From Branchiostoma floridae (Eukaryota > Chordata > Leptocardii > Amphioxiformes > Branchiostomatidae), in assembly GCF_000003815.2 (NCBI RefSeq), contig NC_049982.1, forward strand, positions 22,767,879-22,831,878: a stretch of DNA of 64,000 nt, written 5' to 3'. This document shows, piece by piece, positions 39,001-51,800 of this stretch. The notes beneath the pieces are model-generated. The model did no database searches, had not been told where the DNA came from, and saw nothing but the letters and a program-made list of their open reading frames with translations. The stretch's first letter is position 1; each line of letters begins with the position of its first letter. The position numbers were made by a program, and so were the translations under genes.

Positions 39001-42000
39001 TACCAGAGAAGGACAGCGCAGAAGCAGCCAACTGTGTGAATGAAGTAAGTGAACTTGATACCTTTCTGTATCTCAGCCACTCAAAATCTTCAGTGTAAAA
39101 CACCTGGTCCAGCTTTTGTATCTCAGTTTCTGTATAGCTGTTATACACCCTTTGGCATAACACACTTAGCTTCTATATCATTCTGTATTTGTATAGCTGG
39201 TATAACCCGACCCTTTGGTGTACCACACCAGCTGTTATATATGTGTCTGTATAGCTGGTATAAAAGTGTAACACACTTACCCTAGCTTTTGTATCTGTAT
39301 ATGTGTCTATAGCTGTTATATTCCCTTTGGAAAACACACACTAGATTCTGTATCTGTATAGCTAATATAACAGCCCTTTTGTGTAACACACGAGCTTTTG
39401 TATCTGTGTATACAATGTAGTTGCAGGAACTGCTTTTCAGCATAACAAGCAAGCTTGAACTAGAGGCCTCTAAACGCAATGATAAGCCTGTAGAATTTGT
39501 CAAGAGAGTGCAGACACTTCAGTGTTTTTTTGGAAAATGACATGATCCTAGACTTTGATTTTCAACTGTAGGTTAATAGCAATTATCAGAGAACCCAATC
39601 ATTACCTTAAAAACAAAATTCTTGTATCATTTTTAATTTTTAAGAGCAAACTCAGATTTCTGGTAATTGTGAAGATCTTTTTCACAGTGTTTTACAATAA
39701 ATCTACATATAAAATGGAGTTATAGATGCTAAATCTTACGTCTAATAGATCATTGTTCTGCCACTGACTTGCATAAACCTTGTTTTTGAAACTTCTCTAC
39801 AGCTCACCAAGACACTTAAGGCTGCTGTTGATGCTGATAAAGTTACCATGATCCTTGCTGGTGGTTTGATAGTCAAGGCTCTGAGGGTTTACGTCCTGCA
39901 AGGTAGGCTACTCTGCATTTCAGTGCACTGTGTAAGCTAGTTCACAGAAGTATGCATTGGCAGTGTGATACATTGTAGTGAGGTAATATGTTTGAAGAGA
40001 CTGACCCAGCTGGCCATATGAAGATCATAAAGAATGGCCAGAGGTCTGAAACTTTGACATTATCGTTGTTGACCCATCTCATATCGGTCCACAACATAAG
40101 TATTGACCAAAAGTAAAATCATGCTGCGCATGTGCTGCACCTTTTGTCTGTGCTTGGTCAGGAACAGACCAATCAGACTGCTGTTTTTTCCTATTTGTCT
40201 CCTGTTGGTTGGTCAGGGACAGACCAATCAGACTTCTATAATTTCTCCATTTTATGCTGTTGATTCGTTGGGATTGTAGCAATTTTCTGTCTTTTCTAAT
40301 ATGTGTATCCTCATGTGTCTTTCCTCACATGTTTATGCCATTATGCTTTTTTCCAGAATGTGCCCCTCCCATTCCTCAAGCACAGGGCAGTTACCAGTCT
40401 GTTATTATTGGAGTTTTGGCCCTGGTGATCATCATCATCCTGTTACTGCTCCTTGGCTACTTCTGGAAAAGGTGAGGTTATATGGGTCAAACATCAGAGT
40501 TTTTAAGTCTGTGTAAAGATTCTAATGTGTTTTCAGAGTCTCTGTTTGTGTCTGTAGTTATTTGATTACACTGCTAGTACTAGTATAGAAGTGAGTGGCA
40601 AGATGACTGCAAAGGTCACACTTGCTGGAGTGGCAGGACCGTATGCCACTCCAGTTGGTAGAGACATGACAGATCTTGGAAGAGGGAACTAGGAGGTATT
40701 GTTTTAGGTTTTTCCACAAATGTCTGATTGTGTAGTTTGCAGTTACAAATTTTCCATGAATTATGCTAGTCATGTACAGTACCTCCCTACCCACTCCCTT
40801 GACCTCCTGTTTGTTGGACGGACAAGGTAGCCATGAAGATGGAGAGTTGTCTCCTGGCCCGTCTTTCCCTTTCTAGGGTCAGCTTTTCCTGATGTCCATT
40901 CTGTGACATTGTCTTGCCAAGTTTACAGTAAAGAGACAGGAAAGTGATCAATGAATCAATGTACATATTAATCAAAACCTTATTCACGTGATTTGTAACG
41001 AAGACAAGACATACAAGAGATTACTTCACAAAATCTTGAGATCATTGATCTTCCTGTTGTGGTGTGCAGCTGTTAAGAAGATGTTTTACCAAGAAAATTT
41101 GAAGGGGCATTATATGACTTTACCAAGTTGAACTCAGTGGTATGCAACATGTACACTACAGTGATGATGATGGCCGTTTCTTTGCATCCAAAGATCAGTG
41201 GGAAGGTTGTCCTTCTCTGTAGGCTCTCATGTGGCTGTGCAGTCCAATCCTTGATCTACACACACAGTGTATATATTGTATACTACACACAATTCAGCCC
41301 TTGGCTGCTACTCGCAACATACAACATACAACATACATCTTATTACAGTACTCCTTGAGAAATAAAGCATTAATATTGTGCCGTTCCCAGAAAACGTGAG
41401 AGAAGTAACTGGTACTCCCAGATGCCGGCCCCGCCCAGCCTGATGAACGATGCTGGGGAGATGCTGTCTCCTGCGGAGGACCTGCTGGACCAGGAGATCA
41501 CTGAGGAGGAGTTCCTAGATGACATCGAGGACGACTCCTTCCAACCAGGTACAACCCAGAATTCAATAGACTCGCATGTATATGCCTTAATGTATATAAG
41601 TTGTTTTAAGTACAAGCAGCCTGAGGGTAGTATTTACTTCCAACGTTTCGATGTCTGTCAGGCACCATCATCTGAGGGTTAGAATGACTGGATCATGCTT
41701 CTCACTGTTACTTAATGTTTATGGATTATCTAATCTTTATCAGTGGTCTGGACTGTTACTTGGCAACTTAATTCTTTATCTTGATATGTTTTTATACCAA
41801 TGTATGTGTATGTTAATGTATGGAACAAAGTAATATAACTATCCAAATTATCTCCACAAGGGCTACTTTTCTACTTTGTTGTATATCTTACAGTATTATA
41901 GTCTTGCAGTCAACGAAATTAAACGTAGTTAGCTGAAATGCACAATACAAAATGTAGAATGGACTTACAGACAATGCAAATAGCTGAGACTGTCACAATA

Positions 42001-42156
42001 ATTACATTGGATCAACATCTCCTGTACCTGTGGAAAACTGTTTACATGTAGGTAGCTTTAAAGTGCCATTCTGTGTTTTCAGTAAGCCAACCGACCTTGG
42101 TGATGATGTCAGGAGTGGGGCCCAGCACTGGCGGAGGAGGGAACATGCCCTGTTAG
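27063..42156 (+). CDS. SORCS-like: SorCS-like VPS10-domain sorting receptor
   Basis: 27 exons: 27063-27350, 27604-27668, 28690-28789, 28912-29070, 29522-29595, 29774-29838, 30119-30237, 30415-30501, 30834-31004, 31465-31614, 32044-32146, 32556-32632, 33048-33142, 33569-33676, 34181-34298, 34637-34773, 34981-35100, 35557-35725, 36085-36268, 36702-36865, 37469-37610, 38234-38346, 38892-39044, 39803-39902, 40357-40471, 41391-41548, 42083-42156. Phases agree throughout, giving 1135 aa. A signal peptide (MATAAKFLGG...) precedes the VPS10 ten-bladed propeller (about 80-680) with its Cys-rich 10CC end (CQCTPEDFEW, CDYGF). A PKD domain (about 716-797, YTWDFGDG) and a second PKD-like domain follow (about 804-898, YVWDFDDEE). 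Next are the membrane-proximal region, a transmembrane helix (about 1036-1056) and a 79-residue tail with a YSQM (YxxΦ) motif and an acidic stretch. VPS10 followed by PKD is diagnostic of SorCS receptors, which sort cargo between Golgi, endosome and surface. Intron 22 has a GC donor. The 100-N gap falls in intron 7. Confidence 0.96.
30278..30377. other. Assembly gap (100 N)
   Basis: Exactly 100 N, the usual placeholder for a gap of unknown size. The flanking exons (ending 30237 and starting 30415) join in phase 0 and encode continuous VPS10 sequence, so the gap is probably intronic. A phase-0 exon hidden in it cannot be excluded. Confidence 0.99.
31312..31421. repeat. (TGTGC)n pentanucleotide microsatellite
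   Basis: About 22 copies of a TGTGC-type unit with a few A and T variants, in intron 9 of the SorCS-like gene. Confidence 0.95.
36921..37152. mobile_element. MITE with 40-45 bp inverted ends
   Basis: The left end AACGCTAGCTCACTTTTATC pairs with a right end whose complement reads AACGCTAGCTCACCTTAAAG, and similarity continues inward past AACCTATATC. The element is about 232 bp, in intron 20 of the SorCS-like gene. Target duplication is unclear because the ends are TTA-rich. No coding capacity. Confidence 0.7.
39108..39415. repeat. Degenerate minisatellite, about 70-80 bp unit
   Basis: Four to five diverged copies carry the phrases AGCTTTTGTATCTG, GTATAGCTG(G/T)TATA and GTAACACAC at roughly regular spacing. 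The array lies in intron 23 of the SorCS-like gene. Confidence 0.75.
40157..40235. repeat. Local duplication around GGTCAGGACAGACCAATCAGACT
   Basis: Two direct copies of GGTCAGG(A/G)ACAGACCAATCAGAC about 57 bp apart, each with a CCAAT core, in intron 24 of the SorCS-like gene. Confidence 0.65.
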
Positions 42157-45078
42157 CTGTCAATCACAAAAGAAGGAGGACCCAGCAGGTTTAATCCACC
42201 ATATACTGATCCTAACTATCTATCACAATTAGCAGTTTGACCAATGATAGAATGATAGAGTCCTATGGCAGTTAGTGGTTTGACCAATGAGATACAGTAG
42301 TTCCTACATGTGAGTCAAATAGTTGCATTTTGATGTTTTTATGCTGCATTTCTACATTTTGATGTAGGTGTTTGTGGGATCAGTTTTATTATTGTGATGT
42401 ATTGCATCATCTGTGTGTTTGTGTGTGATGTGGAGGAATGATTTTACTGTATCAATTTTGCCAATAATGTTAAGGAAAAAATTGGCTGTTAATTAGTAAC
42501 AGATGAGTGGCCACATTCCATGAGTTTTCAGTCAGTCTTAGCTGTGTAATATGTCAATGAAATCAGAGTATGGATGGGAGTAGTCGTGTACTACTGCCAA
42601 TTGAAAACAGTGGGAGGAGCTGAGAAACGTATAACTGTGGTTTTCAGGATAATCCTTGTGCACCATAGCTGCCAGTGGTCCTTAATTGAGGTTATGTATG
42701 TGCAGGTTTGCAAGAGTAAATAGGCTGGCACCCAGGCCACTGTAAGGCTATCAAAGTGTTTGGTATATTCAAGACTATTGCAGGGGAGCTGCGGCATATT
42801 TAGCTGTTTTTTTACCAGGCTATTTTCTCATGGTATATTTCTGTTACGCTTGGTTTCTATTGCACTAGAGCAATAGAAATGAGGTACATGTACCGCCGTA
42901 TGTCATTAAAAAAGTGTGACTCATAGAGCTAATGCAATGTCATATAGTATGCAATTTGATTACTGGTCAACAAAATCTGTACTTTTTGGCAATGCCTCAA
43001 GGCATGAGCTCTTTTTTATTCTAATTACCTATAGGCTAGCAGCAGTATGGCATCACAATATGTACAATGTATACTGTAAATTCTTTTACTTTTGCAGTGA
43101 TATTACTTCACAGCAGGAAGAAAAAGGATGGTTTCACCTGGGTTTTTTTTAATTTGTTGTTGAAGAAGTTCTGTAGCACAGTAGTCATACAATGGGGTGC
43201 CATGAATTTGCATTTGTGCAAAAATGCAAAATCAAAACCAATCCCACCATGTACATAACATTGTGCACTCTAACCGAGGAAGCAGTTATGCTACCCTGTA
43301 TTACATGATTGTATATCTTAAAGCCTAAAGATTCATTCCAACCACTAACTCTTATTCACATGTATGAACATGTAGATAGCTGTATTACAATGTAGTACGA
43401 GCAGTGTTGTTGCAGCATATGTAGTAGCTTGACTGTAAATATTTGAACTATTGTTGTCAAGAGATTAACAAGAGAAATATTCTTGTCTGTATGTACCAGA
43501 AGAGTATACTCATATGGTTATGTTGTGAAGTAAAAGCCACAAGAGCTGAAAGTGAAAGATTTAAACTTTATCACGATATGTATGCAGTTTTAATATGATA
43601 ACTTATTTTAGACTAGATACACCTTGTAGGTAAAAGGCAATACTGGAGGTATAGAGATATTGCTTGTTTACTGTAATACAACCAGCTGCTGCCGCAACGC
43701 ATGCCTGCAAAGCTGCCGGTATTATTGTACGTAGAATAGTAGTTATACCAGGTATACAGAAACAGCTAGGGAACATTTTCTTAACAATGTACAATCAAAT
43801 GCATTGAAAATCATCGTCAGTAGATGCAAGCATAAGTTAAAGACTAGAGATGCAAACTCTTTTTGTTGTACTACAAATGTATTGTCTTTGTGATGTGAAT
43901 AGAATGCATGGTGCCAACAGTTGAGGTGCTATATGGTTTGCAAAGAAATGTCATGCAAACAGTATTTGATATTTAATCTAGATAACTTTTCATTTTTCAT
44001 TGCTGTGCCTGTTTGTTTTGTTTTTCTTCTAGTTTTATTGTCTCTGTTTGTTTTTATTTCATCATTCTTATTTATTTTATCTAATTTGCTGTTTTTAGCA
44101 TCAACTTAGCTAAGTTAGTCTTAAGGTTGGTTGTTCAGCTGGGTGTCTCATGGAATGTTGCATCTAACCATGGGACCACTGAACTTATGAACTTACAAGT
44201 TAAACATTTGGTAGAGTGAAACAGTCATGTTGGACGAACACTACTTCCCTTTGCCACACAGCTTCAGGGCATTCCTATATGATGCTAATCATATATACAA
44301 GTGTGTAAACTTCCATAAGGCATTGAAGAAAAAATGTCCAAAATTTAAAATATAAGTAACAATGAAGGTGAACTGAACTTACAGAAAATGGTATAATCAT
44401 AGCAATTCATTGTGTAAATCATTTGTTCCTCCTTCAAATTATTTGACAAATTATATAATTTTACTTATATGTACTAATTAATGATATTGTCAAAAATCTT
44501 TTCATTTCTTTGTCCTATGTTATGAAACCATTCCTGAGAAATTTTGTTTCTGTGTAGTGTAATGTATGAACTTGGAATTATGACTTGAAGCTTATGTGAT
44601 ATGTAAATATTTGAATGTCATTTTGGTAACTATTTTGTCAATGGCTCAAGAGCAGAGGCTAAGGAAGGTTCACTAAGTGTGGTTTATACAAAATCCCTGT
44701 AACGGTTGCAAAGGTAGTATTTTTGTTTGGAAGATCAATGTGTTTTGTCAATCAAGATAACATTAAACTGAATACAGTGTCAAACTTGCCCAAGAAGACC
44801 ACTTTTATTATGGTCTCTATGGAGAGGTGGTTCTTATTCAGATGTAGTTGCTTGTAAGGGTGGTAGTAAGATAAAAAATCATATTGTTGCATGTATTTGT
44901 GAGAATTACTCATCCAGGAATTGAGGAATAACAGTTTATTTCAATCTGCATTGTAAACCAGTAGATGATACTAATCGTCATTTGAATGCTAGGCATGTCG
45001 AAGACACTAACACCAGTTTTAAAAAGTCTATCATTATCTATCTTTAACAAAACATGACCAAACTTACAAAAATGGTAC
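42157..45078 (+). other. SorCS-like 3' UTR and convergent intergenic region
   Basis: No supported exon. It follows the stop codon and probably holds the 3' UTR; an ATTAAA occurs near 44763. The short open frames here are A+T-rich and show no domain. Confidence 0.45.
42222..42360. repeat. Duplicated segment, copy 1
   Basis: ATCACAATTAGCAGTTTGACC...AGTTTGACCAAT...TTGCATTTTG matches 45618-45760 in the same orientation, with the same internal pair of AATTAGCA/ACCAAT blocks. This copy lies just past the SorCS-like stop codon. Confidence 0.65.
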
Positions 45079-45081
45079 TTA

Positions 45082-45522
45082 GGCCATACCAATTTAATTG
45101 ATTTGTTCACAAATTCGCTCACTCCTTTTTTTGGAAAAAAAAAATAAAAATAAAAATTACCACTCAGCAAATTTTCACCATTAATGAAACCATTCACCAA
45201 CTTTCTGGTGTTAGCAAATTGGCCTTTATATTATAAGCTCCTTAAAATGTGGGTATTATTATTCCAGTTATATTTTTTATTCATGAAGAATGGGACAAAC
45301 ATAAAAACTGACACTACTTTTGTAATTTTCAACAAACAGGTGCTGATACTGTACAGTAATAGTGTTTTGTACTTTTTTTAAGCTGAAAACTTTTTATTCT
45401 TTATGTTTTGGATTAGCCCTTATCTTTACCCCAACCATTTTAAATTTTTATTTTTTTTCGCCCTATCGCTCCATATTTTATATGAAAAAATCCGTGAACC
45501 AAGAAATTAAATTGGTGTGGCC
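45082..45522. mobile_element. PIF/Harbinger-like MITE, copy C
   Basis: A 441-bp element: GGCCATACCAATTTAATTGA on the left pairs with the complement of AAATTAAATTGGTGTGGCC on the right. The 3-bp direct repeats are TTA (45079-45081 and 45523-45525). Same family as copies A and B; it shares the inverted subterminal motif CGCCCTATCGC with copy B. Confidence 0.8.
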
Positions 45523-45617
45523 TTATGTCTATGTAGAAATATTCCTGTCTAAATCAATGGTGCAACACAGACTTGACTTACTTCTCTCCTTAAAACTTGC
45601 ATCAGAATAGACTTGAC

Positions 45618-45760
45618 TGTTCATCACAATTAGCAATTCAACCAATCATTGGATTAGTATGGCAATTAGCAGTTCAACCAATAAGAGAGTGGCTGTAGGT
45701 CTTCAAATATTTGCATTTTGTCTCTTATTTTGCCTTTCCAAATTTTGACCAAGCTGGAAA
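45618..45760. repeat. Duplicated segment, copy 2
   Basis: Diverged direct copy of 42222-42360. It falls in the 3' flank of the SUSD2-like gene, so the two convergent genes carry related sequence past their stop codons. Confidence 0.65.
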
Positions 45761-45883
45761 AGACAGAAAATGTCCATAGTGATAGCCTAACTGGTCAATG
45801 ATGATTTCCAACTGGTCAATGATGATAAACAATTACTGCCTGATTTGCTCAGATGTAGGCTACAGCTGCACACCGTTCATCTG

Positions 45884-48800
45884 CTATGTTTCTTGGGTAG
45901 AGTCTTTCTTGCTGTCATCCCTGTAGTCTTCTGATCTGGATACCAAATCAAAGAAACAGTAATGTTATAAGAGTTTTAAAACATTAAACACAGGACTTTG
46001 TGAGAAAAAAATGGCTGGAAGTCCATATTCTGATAGTCTGTTTACCTGTCAAGATTGTAAGACCAGTTTTGATATTCCTACGCAATATTTTTTTGTTTCT
46101 AAGTGTTTTCAGGTAACGTTAGTATTCGGAACAATTTTAGCAGTGTCTCTCTAGTGCTGAAAACACTTCCACCTTACTGTACCTGTCCTTAGTGCTGAAG
46201 ATTGCTGTTACAGTCTTTCAGATATATTCTATCTGTTGTTGTTACGTTGTCTTACAAACTATCTTGTAAAATATGCTCCGAACTTTACCTTGTTGATTCT
46301 TTGTCGTCTCTCATCCTCCAAACAAGCAGCCCTATCACAACACACAGCACAGCAACGCCACCTATCACCCCTCCCGCAACTGCAGCCGTGGTAGCGTTGG
46401 AAGCTGTATGAAAGGCAAATTGTTATTGCAAATTCAAGCAGCCATTTCTGATAGATAATCCTTCTTTAACCTCCTTGGATGTACTGAAGATCCCCAGATG
46501 CCAACACCTATGATCTGTGCTTTGTTTTGTTTTGTTTGTTGCTGTTGTTGATGTTCACATTACGTCAGTTTGATATAGTGATAACTTTCGAACATGAATG
46601 AGATGCTAACCAATGAACATTGCATCATGCGTTTTATTACCAATTATCAAGACCATCAATGTTAAAAAATGTACATGTTCAAAATGTACATCACCAAAAC
46701 CGAGATCCCAAAAAACACAGAGAAAGAGAGAGAGTCAAAGCGCCCCCTACCGACACAGGTGCCAGGCACACCGTCCCATGTCCCGTCCCTTCTGCACGTC
46801 ACTGTCCGTGTGGGGTGAGGCGTGTAACCCTCGTTACACGCTATGGTCACCGTCCCGTTTTCCACGTAGCTGGGGCCGCCGGCTTTGGAGCCATGCTCCG
46901 GTGTGGGTACGTACGGACAGGTCGCCACTGAAACACAACATAGCTTCTGGATTAGACTGTAGACACATATGCAGAAATAAAATCGATCTACATTACTTTG
47001 GACGTCAACCCGGTTAAATTTCTAAATGTGAACGCCCCAAATCGATCTCTTTAGGCCTCAAATCAGTTTGATGTTTACGACAGTTTGAAGATTAACTTAT
47101 TTAATAGCTATAAGGAATCTGTGGATGTGACAGTCAAAAGGACTTGAAATTGACTTGGTTTGGGATTCAAGTTCTCCATGTACCCGCCAATATCAGACTT
47201 CTAAATATTCATTTTTCTCTTGTGTGCTTTCTCATTTATTTCACAAGTTTTCATTTAGGTTTTCGTAACCCTTAACCTCAAGTTGCCTTCGAGTATTGTT
47301 ATCATTATGTGGTGACTTTCAGCAAATAAAAAAAGTGTCCTCATTAAAACTGAAAAGAGGGCACACCTTTCCTGGTATCTTTACTGACCGCCTGATACCA
47401 GTCATGTGCCCATCGAGTGCTTGCCGCCAGAACTTCGTTCCTTGTGGCGGTAAAATCGAACACACACTGGTCGTTGTCGCCACATATTTGCGCCATCCTG
47501 CGACCTTCGGCAGACTCTGCTGGCAAGGCTGGTGGGTTGACTATTGGTGTGAAGTCGGGGTCATGTTTGTCGGCGTACATCGCTTCTTCTTGAGCGGAGT
47601 ACACGAAGAGGGATGTCTGGCTCGTGACCGCCCCTTTTGAAAGCAAACGTTGATGTAGGGAGAAAAGACAACAAAAGAGGAGGTTACAACTTACAACGCA
47701 CAACTTCTAGAGATGTATGAAAGGTGGCCTACATTAGTGATACCACCAACACTACTCTAAATTCAGAAAGGCGGCAGCTGTAATGTAATTAAGTGGATTG
47801 TGACAGGCTGGCTTCGCGTTAGCAAAACTCAGGCGCCAATTACGTTCTACGTCTGGCTACGAATAATGTGAAATTAACGCGACTGGTTACGATCTACATA
47901 AAATGGTACGCAGGCACACATAAAGTAGATGCGTTGGATTGGCCATACCCCAGTATTTTTGACAGGTATCTAAATTAAGTGCTTGGACCAGGGTTGTAGC
48001 CAGCACCTGTCCTTCAGTCCTTTGAAGGAATTTTGCAGCTGGGGACTGAAAAACGTTTTCCCCATTCCGTCCCCTGGGACAGACAAAAATTGATATGTAA
48101 AGATGTAAAAAACTGAAACCCATGTGTTCTTCTTCACCAAAACAGATGCCATTGAAGAGCTTAGTCTACAAGCAAAAATTGCACCTCAAAATGCAGGAAA
48201 AAGTGTTTCAGAGGGTCTTGATTGAAAAAATTTCTGGGACCCAGACCCCCTAAAAATGACGCATAACGTCACGCCATGCCTTCGGTGCTCGATAGGATTC
48301 CCATTCAAAATCAAGGGGACTGAAAATGATTTCAGGCTGGCTACAACTCTGGCTTGGACCCAACCTGGTGATGTATGCAAATATAAAACACACTATAAAG
48401 TAACATTGCCACCATATTTACCTTCAGTTCTTACTTTCGATTTTAATTGACAATAGATGATATTTGAGCACTACACTCAAAGACTTACATGATGCTCCAA
48501 AGTCGTTATAGATGGTCATCTGGTCTGCAGTACTCGGAACTGTATCGCCAGAGGGCGTGGTGAAGTCATCGTCAGGATTGTCATTCCAACTTCCCAAGAG
48601 GCCCTGCGTCTGAGCAAACATATTTCAAACTGGCCATAAAGTTTTTGCCTTGTTATGGAGAAATAATTCAAAATAACATAAGGTAAGTCGACTGAGCTAA
48701 CGTAGTGTTGAAAAAACCTCCAGCTAACTGCATCTGTTACTGTCCATGGTGCTGAAGAGTGTTGCTGTGACATTTGTTTGTTTTCTTTGTTTTGCATGGC

Positions 48801-51800
48801 CAGTAACGTTATACAAGTTGAGTAAGATCGGACTGTGATGTTTGATCCACTCACAGTAGGATAGGATAGTCTCTTACTTTTTAATATAATCGTGGTAGGT
48901 TCTCAAATTTACACCCATCCGAGACCTCAGATTTACACCCATCTGAGACTTAATGTCCCAAACCAAAGCAAGTTACTTATCTTTACCTGTGTCAAGTGAG
49001 GAGATTTCAATTGCCTTTCCCAGGGCGCAACCTTGGAGTCTGCTATGGATTTAAACCCAGAACCTCTAGATTCATGAAAGTGGTTTTTTCTGTTTCCGCA
49101 AATCAAATCCCCCAAAAAAGTTCAGATTTATGATATCTACCTTGCTCTTCAGCTGCGGCGGTACCAGCACCAGCGCGGTCAGGAGGCCGCCCTCGCTCCG
49201 TACCTCCACCCCCACACCCGACTGGAAATGAACGGTAACGTTGGAGGGAACCACAGAAGCAACATAGACACCTGTGGGGGGCGTAGAAAAATCATTCTCA
49301 TGCTCGAGATCAGATCGAGGAAGTCGAGCATAGAGAAGGCAAGTTTGCAGAGAGAGTATCACTTCACCTTAACGTCAGACGATAAGGTAGTGTTTGCGTA
49401 TGTACATGTGTACCTTCCCGTGCATGTAGGTTTACATGTTAAGTTGTGTATATAAAGAGAAATCGTATGAAACGGCTGTTAGTCACACTTTAGTGTTACT
49501 TCGATACAACGCTGACCAAATAGGACGAAAGAGAATAGGCTTTAAACCGTATAGGCATTATGTTCTAGTCTACAGTCCAGCCTTGTTGGCTTTGGTCCGC
49601 TCCCAAAGGTCCCTAACGCCAATAAGGCCAACGGACCATTTAAAGCGAAGCTATTATGTTCTGGGCACGAGCTTAGGAAAGTAGCATACCAGTGCAACGG
49701 ATAGGGTAACTGTATACTCTTTCACGCCATTGCATCAAACGTAATATGATAACGTTACCTGTCCTATGACACATGTAGGGGTTTTAATGCAATCTGGAGT
49801 TGATGCAGTTTGGCCCCACAACTTTATATTTGTAGCAAATACAGGCTGAAGACTCACATGCCGTCTTATTTGACAATGGTTGAAAACAGAAAAAAATGTC
49901 AGTACAAATGTACTACTACCAAACTGTGGTCCTACCTGATAAAGTTATGACTGGAGTATCGAATCTGACCACTTCTCCGTTCACCAGGACTTGAGGAACT
50001 TCCGTGTCTCGGGCACTGGGCAATCTGACTTCTACTGTGTCGGACGCCCCCTCACGCATGGCAAAGGAACTGCAGGCAGTGGCATGCACAAGTTCACCTA
50101 GCAAAAACACAAGGTGTAAAGGTTATAACGTTAAACCTCATTGGTATTAGAAAGACAATGAAAACCCTCAGTGAAACATGTGACAAGGACAGTGAGTGAC
50201 ATTATTGTCATAATGAACTAAACACTAATGTTGGCTATGTCTACTAGTAGACAAGTTGATCATGAGTTTGGCTTCTTTTTTTATGCAGAGGAAGACAAAA
50301 GGCCCCTTTTTTTTCAAAATTTGAGTGTACTCAATGATTTCAGAGGAGAACTTTTAAGTTCTTCCGTGAATGAGAGAAAGTTGGGGTGTCATGAGCCCCG
50401 TCACCTTGTGCGTTCGACACTTGTGCCGTCCTGACTTGGATCCGAAGCCCGATGTCGTCAGCCTGAAGAAGTGTGTACTCGCCAAGACCGTTAAACGTGT
50501 AGCTCCTCCCATCCAGCGTGATGACGTGGGGATCTCCAAACACAGCGCCTGCAGTTCACACACAGATCGTAAGGCAGGTAATGAGCCCTAAGTCCTGAGA
50601 GTCCTAAGTTCTGACTCAAGGCTTAGGGCTCACTCCTGACTGTCAACAAATCTTATCTAGTTGCTTGTCAATGAGTAACTTTTGTATTGAGATCACAAGA
50701 CTGAACAGGCCCCCTTGCAGTATCCTCATGTACTGCATCTTTTCATCCCGACGTATCCCTCCTAAGAGTAGTGTGGTATAATCCATGGACAGTTAAGTAG
50801 CCGTTGAATGGGGGCGACAAATGACCCCTTGATGGGAGGAATATATAGACCGGATTGTTTAATGAAAAAAGGAAGGGGGTTTTGTCACTGACAATTCTAA
50901 TGGCTGTGGCTATGACATTAGAAGATTCACAAAAACTCTATACATTTCATGGAGATATGATGAGAGCCGTATTGTTTTCCTATGTAGAAGAGCGTTCCTA
51001 CCAGCCTTAGGAGGGACGTATCTGGTGCAGTCGTCAGTGGGGCGCAGCTCGAAGTAAACGTCACAGTTATCGGACCACAAGCAGCAGTAGTAAAACGTCG
51101 TCACGTCGTGTATCCAATGGGAGTATGATGGAACCCTGGGTGGAACCTGGGAAATCGACGATATAGTCATATCATACTGTTAGATCTGTTAACTGTGAGA
51201 CGCAAGCACAAGCCGTTTTTAAAATTGCACACCTCATTTGGGAGCAGATTTCGTGCAATTATCCAGATGGTTCAACAAAGCGAAGTTATCCCAGTTGCCT
51301 TTCCTGTTCGATATGTATTATCCCTGTTTTTGGAAGCAGGGCTATTTGGGTAGCCCTGGCTGTGCATTCTGAACAGCCAAACCAATAAATAAATCCAGTT
51401 GCACCCCACCCCGCGGGATTTGGGGATTCCGTGCAATTAACAGAAGCGTGCGGTAATCCGTTGTGCAATTAACTAGCCTATACTGAATGCCATTGATCTC
51501 TATCACACTGAAAGACCTGTTACACTGAACCTTTGCGCATCTAGCTACAAGCCCTACAAAACTATCCATTCAGGGCGTCCCTGCGTTTACTGTACATGGT
51601 GGCGTCGATTTTTGGATTTTGAACACAACAATTCTATTTGAAACAACAAATGACAGCTGGATCCACTGACATATGGAGTACCGTCCTACCCTGTAAGGTG
51701 GCGCTCCAAACACATGGCCCCTGTCCGGGGTGCTGCCGCCGGCCGTGTCTCCGGTGAACAACTCCCGGCCGTCCGCGGCGTAACAACACTGCTGCCCCGC

